Below, in pieces: positions 63,307 to 64,000 of a stretch of DNA of 64,000 bases (positions are counted from its first letter, which is position 1; each line of letters starts with the position of its first letter). Under the pieces are notes generated by a model. That model was not told the origin of the DNA. It saw only the letters and a list, made by a program, of their open reading frames with translations, and did not search any database. Source of the stretch: Chamaesiphon minutus PCC 6605. GTDB lineage: Bacteria; Cyanobacteriota; Cyanobacteriia; Cyanobacteriales; Chamaesiphonaceae. The position numbers and the translations under genes are program-made. The stretch spans positions 5,879,889 through 5,943,888 of the forward strand of contig NC_019697.1 of NCBI RefSeq assembly GCF_000317145.1, given 5' to 3'.

Positions 63307-63358
63307 GTAACAGTTGGAAATTAAGGACTAATCCGAACTGGATTTGACCTCACCTCAA

Positions 63359-63382
63359 CCCTCTCCCCATTCTGGGAGAGGG
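63359..63382. terminator. Hairpin between convergent genes
   Basis: CCCTCTCCC and GGGAGAGGG pair around CATTCT (9-bp stem), lying between the secreted-protein gene and convergent rnz. It resembles the CCCTCTCCC..GGGAGAGGG repeat common in cyanobacteria. Confidence 0.6.
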
Positions 63383-63515
63383 AGTAAGATTAAATCTGTT
63401 ATCTAAGCTGTGTGTTCCTGATTCGAGTCATTACGATCGACGGCGTTGCTGATTCTAGTTACAATTTGCTCTTTTTCGATCTCTTTGCCCCGCTCCCCGC
63501 TTTAGCAACGCCTGA

Positions 63516-64000
63516 TTAATTAATTCTCCGTGCTATTTCGTGAGTCATCAGATCGTAAGCCATCTTAGTCTGGGGAAAAATCGCGCGTGCGGCTTGCAAC
63601 AAATCGTCTAACACGATCGGATTTCCCGGTGCATAGCGGGGGCTAAAATGAGTCAAAATCAGCTCCTTAGCTCCCGCACCCAAAGCGACTTGAGCGGCCA
63701 TCGTCGAGGTAGAATGCAGCCGATCGAAGGCCATTTCGGCATCCTCATGGGCGAATGTAGACTCATGAATCAACACATCAGCGTCTGCTGCTAATTCGAT
63801 CGAATTTTCGCAGAATACGGTATCGGTACAATAGACAAATTTGCGCCCGATTTCTGTCTCGCCACATAAATCGCGACCGTTAATTACCCTACCATCTGCT
63901 AGAGTAACGACTTCACCATTTTTGAGCTTGCCATAAATCGGCCCTGACGGAATCCCTAATTCTTTAGCCTTCTCTAGATTGAATCTTCCTGACTTGTCGG
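63516..64000 (-). CDS. rnz: Ribonuclease Z, partial (C-terminal half)
   Basis: Metallo-beta-lactamase-fold endonuclease that trims the 3' ends of tRNA precursors. The frame stays open to the right edge and gives about 161 residues of the usual 310 or so. Visible elements are FVYCTDTVFCENSIELAADA, DVLIHESTFAHEDAEMAFDR, LHSTSTMAAQVALGAGAKEL and ILTHFSPRY, carrying zinc-ligand His/Asp residues (HSTSTMAAQ and THFSPRY). The N-terminal HxHxDH motif lies outside the window. A shorter frame from an internal Met is not the true start. Confidence 0.9.
   Translation of the reverse strand, partial: DKSGRFNLEKAKELGIPSGPIYGKLKNGEVVTLADGRVINGRDLCGETEIGRKFVYCTDTVFCENSIELAADADVLIHESTFAHEDAEMAFDRLHSTSTMAAQVALGAGAKELILTHFSPRYAPGNPIVLDDLLQAARAIFPQTKMAYDLMTHEIARRIN

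Noticed and set aside
1-64000. tRNA or rRNA genes
   Set aside because: No T-arm GGTTCRANNCC motif with matching cloverleaf and no rRNA cores were found in intergenic regions; the single GGTTCAAATCC at about 19611 is inside the oligopeptidase coding sequence.

Overview
The window is chromosomal DNA of a cyanobacterium. Cyanobacterial marks include very frequent CGATCG and the HIP1 octamer GCGATCGC, an rpmG-rpsR-RNase II operon, CcdA and Ccs1 of system II cytochrome c maturation, Ycf20 (DUF565), DUF760 and DUF3685 proteins, a PatA-type response regulator and a helical carotenoid protein. The genus cannot be fixed from the sequence alone; the base signature would suit a Chamaesiphon-like organism, but that is a guess. 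No rRNA, tRNA or CRISPR array was seen.

Layout. 0-8 kb: class A penicillin-binding protein with an 87-bp tandem repeat at its 3' end, a PatA-type regulator followed by an HPt protein without a kinase, and an orphan ABC substrate-binding lipoprotein. 8-18 kb: an ABC1 kinase meeting an LRR-protein kinase tail to tail, a four-gene unit (histidine kinase, two unknown proteins, NarL-type regulator), a secreted protein and an Omp85 protein, separated by GC-rich palindromic repeats. 18-26 kb: a decayed prolyl oligopeptidase, SecA, membrane proteins with a decaying locus, and a Uma2 nuclease-like gene. 26-45 kb is mostly core: MlaF-like ATPase, MFS exporter, RecO, Rieske oxygenase, ScpB, RNase II operon, ribosomal proteins S18 and L33, cytochrome c maturation, a flavin monooxygenase, DUF3685 and Ycf20, and BioA.

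45-57.6 kb is the accessory region. An IS4-family element with a perfect 9-bp target duplication splits a Uma2 remnant. Next come an ArsR-SRPBCC pair with an 18-bp inverted-repeat operator, and a TetR gene with twin operators beside the stump of an oxidoreductase gene. A run of small oxidoreductase and SnoaL-fold genes ends in an AraC regulator. A UGT-type glycosyltransferase stands divergent from another TetR gene across a palindromic operator, and an IS982-family element follows. The right end has a helical carotenoid protein, an alanine/serine-glyoxylate aminotransferase, a YgjP metallopeptidase with an overlapping upstream small reading frame, a GNAT protein, two unknown membrane or secreted proteins, and the 3' half of RNase Z.

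The main signal is regulated small-molecule detoxification (three repressors with readable operators, MDR dehydrogenases, SnoaL-fold proteins, a glycosyltransferase) together with active gene decay (prolyl oligopeptidase, the 24-25 kb locus, Uma2, oxidoreductase stump, SRPBCC-SnoaL fusion). The best candidates for undescribed biology are the two-component unit with two unknown proteins between its halves, the oxidoreductase/SnoaL/AraC cluster, and the HPt protein that has no kinase.
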